This document shows, in pieces, positions 6,469-6,827 of a DNA stretch of 6,827 nucleotides; the first letter of the stretch is position 1, and each line of letters opens with the position of its first letter. Source of the DNA: Clostridia bacterium (lineage in GTDB: Bacteria > Bacillota > Clostridia > Oscillospirales > CAG-272); NCBI GenBank assembly GCA_017386965.1, contig JAFOGE010000051.1:1-6827 (forward strand), given 5' to 3'. The position numbers and the translations under genes are program-made. Below the pieces are notes generated by a model. That model searched no databases. It worked only from the letters and a program-made list of their open reading frames with translations, and had not been told where the DNA came from.

Positions 6469-6552
6469 GCGGGTATGGCGGAATTGGCAGACGCGCAAGA
6501 TTTAGGATCTTGTGTCTTTGGCGTGCAGGTTCGACCCCTGTTACCCGCACCA
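6469..6552 (+). tRNA. tRNA-Leu, anticodon UAG, CCA encoded
   Basis: An 84-nt cloverleaf. The acceptor strands GCGGGTA (6469-6475) and TACCCGC (6542-6548) pair perfectly, followed by discriminator A and genomic CCA. The D-arm contains AATTGGCAGACGC. The anticodon stem CAAGA/TCTTG encloses TTTAGGA, giving anticodon TAG, which reads CUA leucine codons. A long variable arm, typical of leucine tRNAs, precedes the T-arm GCAGG-TTCGACC-CCTGT. The gene lies 73 nt after the glycosyltransferase gene with no clear promoter or T-rich terminator between, so it may be read from the upstream operon or from a promoter I cannot recognise. Its last 12 nt form part of a large inverted repeat described separately. 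Confidence 0.96.
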
Positions 6553-6600
6553 ACAAAGGCAGGTGGGCAAACGCCCACCTGCCTTTGTTGGTGCGGGTAA
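6541..6600. repeat. Perfect 28-bp inverted repeat starting inside the tRNA-Leu 3' end
   Basis: The left arm 6541-6568 and right arm 6573-6600 are exact reverse complements over 28 bp, with the loop AAAC (6569-6572). The first 12 nt of the left arm are the tRNA 3' strand including CCA, so the right arm carries its reverse complement. The inner half (AAAGGCAGGTGGGC and its complement) looks like an intrinsic terminator stem, but the right side reads CTTTGTTGG rather than a clean T-run. It could end tRNA transcripts, or serve both strands. As RNA, the outer part would compete with tRNA folding unless the precursor is cut first. Confidence 0.9.
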
Positions 6601-6660
6601 TTGGAAGGGAAGAATCGCACCGCGTTTTGGGTTTCGCTTGCGAAATACGCTCGTCAAGAG
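6573..6660. repeat. Direct repeat, copy A (88 bp)
   Basis: Aligns without gaps to 6740-6827 with 79 of 88 positions identical by eye. The first 28 bp (6573-6600) are identical in both copies and are the right arm of the inverted repeat. The remaining differences cluster at 6601-6609, plus single changes at 6621, 6646 and 6655. The copy contains a small hairpin TTTCG-CTTG-CGAAA (6632-6645), a G(CTTG)C tetraloop type that is stable in RNA. Open frames here are translations of the repeat and the tRNA, not genes. Confidence 0.88.
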
Positions 6661-6739
6661 CGCAACAAAACGCCAGAGCGCCGAAATCCATAAGAAAATT
6701 CACACAGACTGCGGAGGGCGCTTGTGCAGAGTTCGACCC
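6661..6739. other. Spacer between repeat copies, ending in a T-arm-like stretch
   Basis: 79 bp of non-coding sequence between the two repeat copies. Its end, GTGCAGAGTTCGACCC (6724-6739), resembles the tRNA-Leu T-arm GTGCAGGTTCGACCC (6523-6537) with one extra base, but it has no matching T-stem partner and cannot fold as a tRNA arm. No gene, promoter or terminator was recognised. Confidence 0.5.
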
Positions 6740-6827
6740 GCCCACCTGCCTTTGTTGGTGCGGGTAACAGGTCGCTAAGAATCGCACTGCGTTTTGGGTT
6801 TCGCTTGCGAAATGCGCTCGTCGAGAG
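6740..6827. repeat. Direct repeat, copy B (88 bp, reaches the window end)
   Basis: The second copy of the unit at 6573-6660, offset by 167 bp. On the minus strand its 6771-6740 segment repeats 32 nt of the tRNA locus exactly (6537-6568: T-stem end, acceptor strand, CCA and 16 nt beyond). The CTTG hairpin recurs at 6799-6812. The window ends inside or at the edge of this copy, so its true length and any further copies are unknown. Confidence 0.85.

Noticed and set aside
5943..6787. Minus-strand frames at the right end of the window
   Set aside because: They read through the antisense of tRNA-Leu and the repeat. Segments such as GVEPARQRH are typical false translations of tRNA genes.
6541..6827. 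Integration (att) site of a mobile element at the tRNA 3' end
   Set aside because: Integration normally leaves direct repeats of the tRNA end flanking an element with an integrase. Here the extra copies are inverted, lie within 200 bp, and no integrase is present.
6573..6827. CRISPR array
   Set aside because: Only two 88-bp copies with 9 differences and a single 79-bp spacer, and no cas genes; repeat size and divergence do not fit.

Overview
The window looks like a chromosomal segment, or a short whole contig, from an endospore-forming member of the Bacillota, most likely class Clostridia. The evidence is the phosphatase end of a SpoIIE, a YtvI-like sporulation membrane protein, purine-rich Shine-Dalgarno sites and consensus sigma-A promoters. 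Base composition is moderately GC-rich. I cannot name the genus. Coding density is high and there is no integrase, transposase, phage gene or CRISPR array.

Layout. (1) 1-585, plus: the C-terminal PP2C-type phosphatase end of SpoIIE, cut by the window start. (2) 2760-621, minus: one complete transcription unit. A near-perfect promoter (TTGACA, 17 bp, TACAAT) drives a cyclophilin-type peptidyl-prolyl isomerase lipoprotein, an OmpR-type regulator with a degenerate receiver domain (stop/start overlap TGATG), and a histidine-phosphatase family enzyme. A bulged hairpin followed by seven T residues closes the unit. (3) 2846-3928, plus: a YtvI-like permease of the AI-2E/PerM family, whose terminator hairpin lies inside the last codons of the gene. 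(4) 3973-6395, plus: a strong extended -10 promoter and a three-gene membrane-lipid operon: a PAP2 phosphatase, a protein resembling the CrtO acyltransferase of staphyloxanthin synthesis, and an MGDG-synthase/UgtP-type glycosyltransferase. (5) 6469-6552: tRNA-Leu(UAG), with CCA encoded. (6) 6541-6827: a non-coding repeat region built around the tRNA 3' end. It holds a perfect 28-bp inverted repeat with a 4-nt loop that includes the tRNA acceptor strand, and two direct copies of an 88-bp unit spaced 167 bp apart, the second reaching the last base of the window.

How the genes may work together. Genes 4-6 suggest one route: a lipid phosphate is dephosphorylated (PAP2), a sugar is added to the lipid (GT28 glycosyltransferase), and the glycolipid may then be acylated (CrtO-like). 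Family membership comes from visible motifs. The shared pathway is inference from operon structure, and no carotenoid gene is visible. The minus operon pairs extracytoplasmic protein folding with an atypical regulator that has no histidine kinase beside it. The least explained part is the tRNA-derived repeat region at the right end, which may also be why the sequence stops there.
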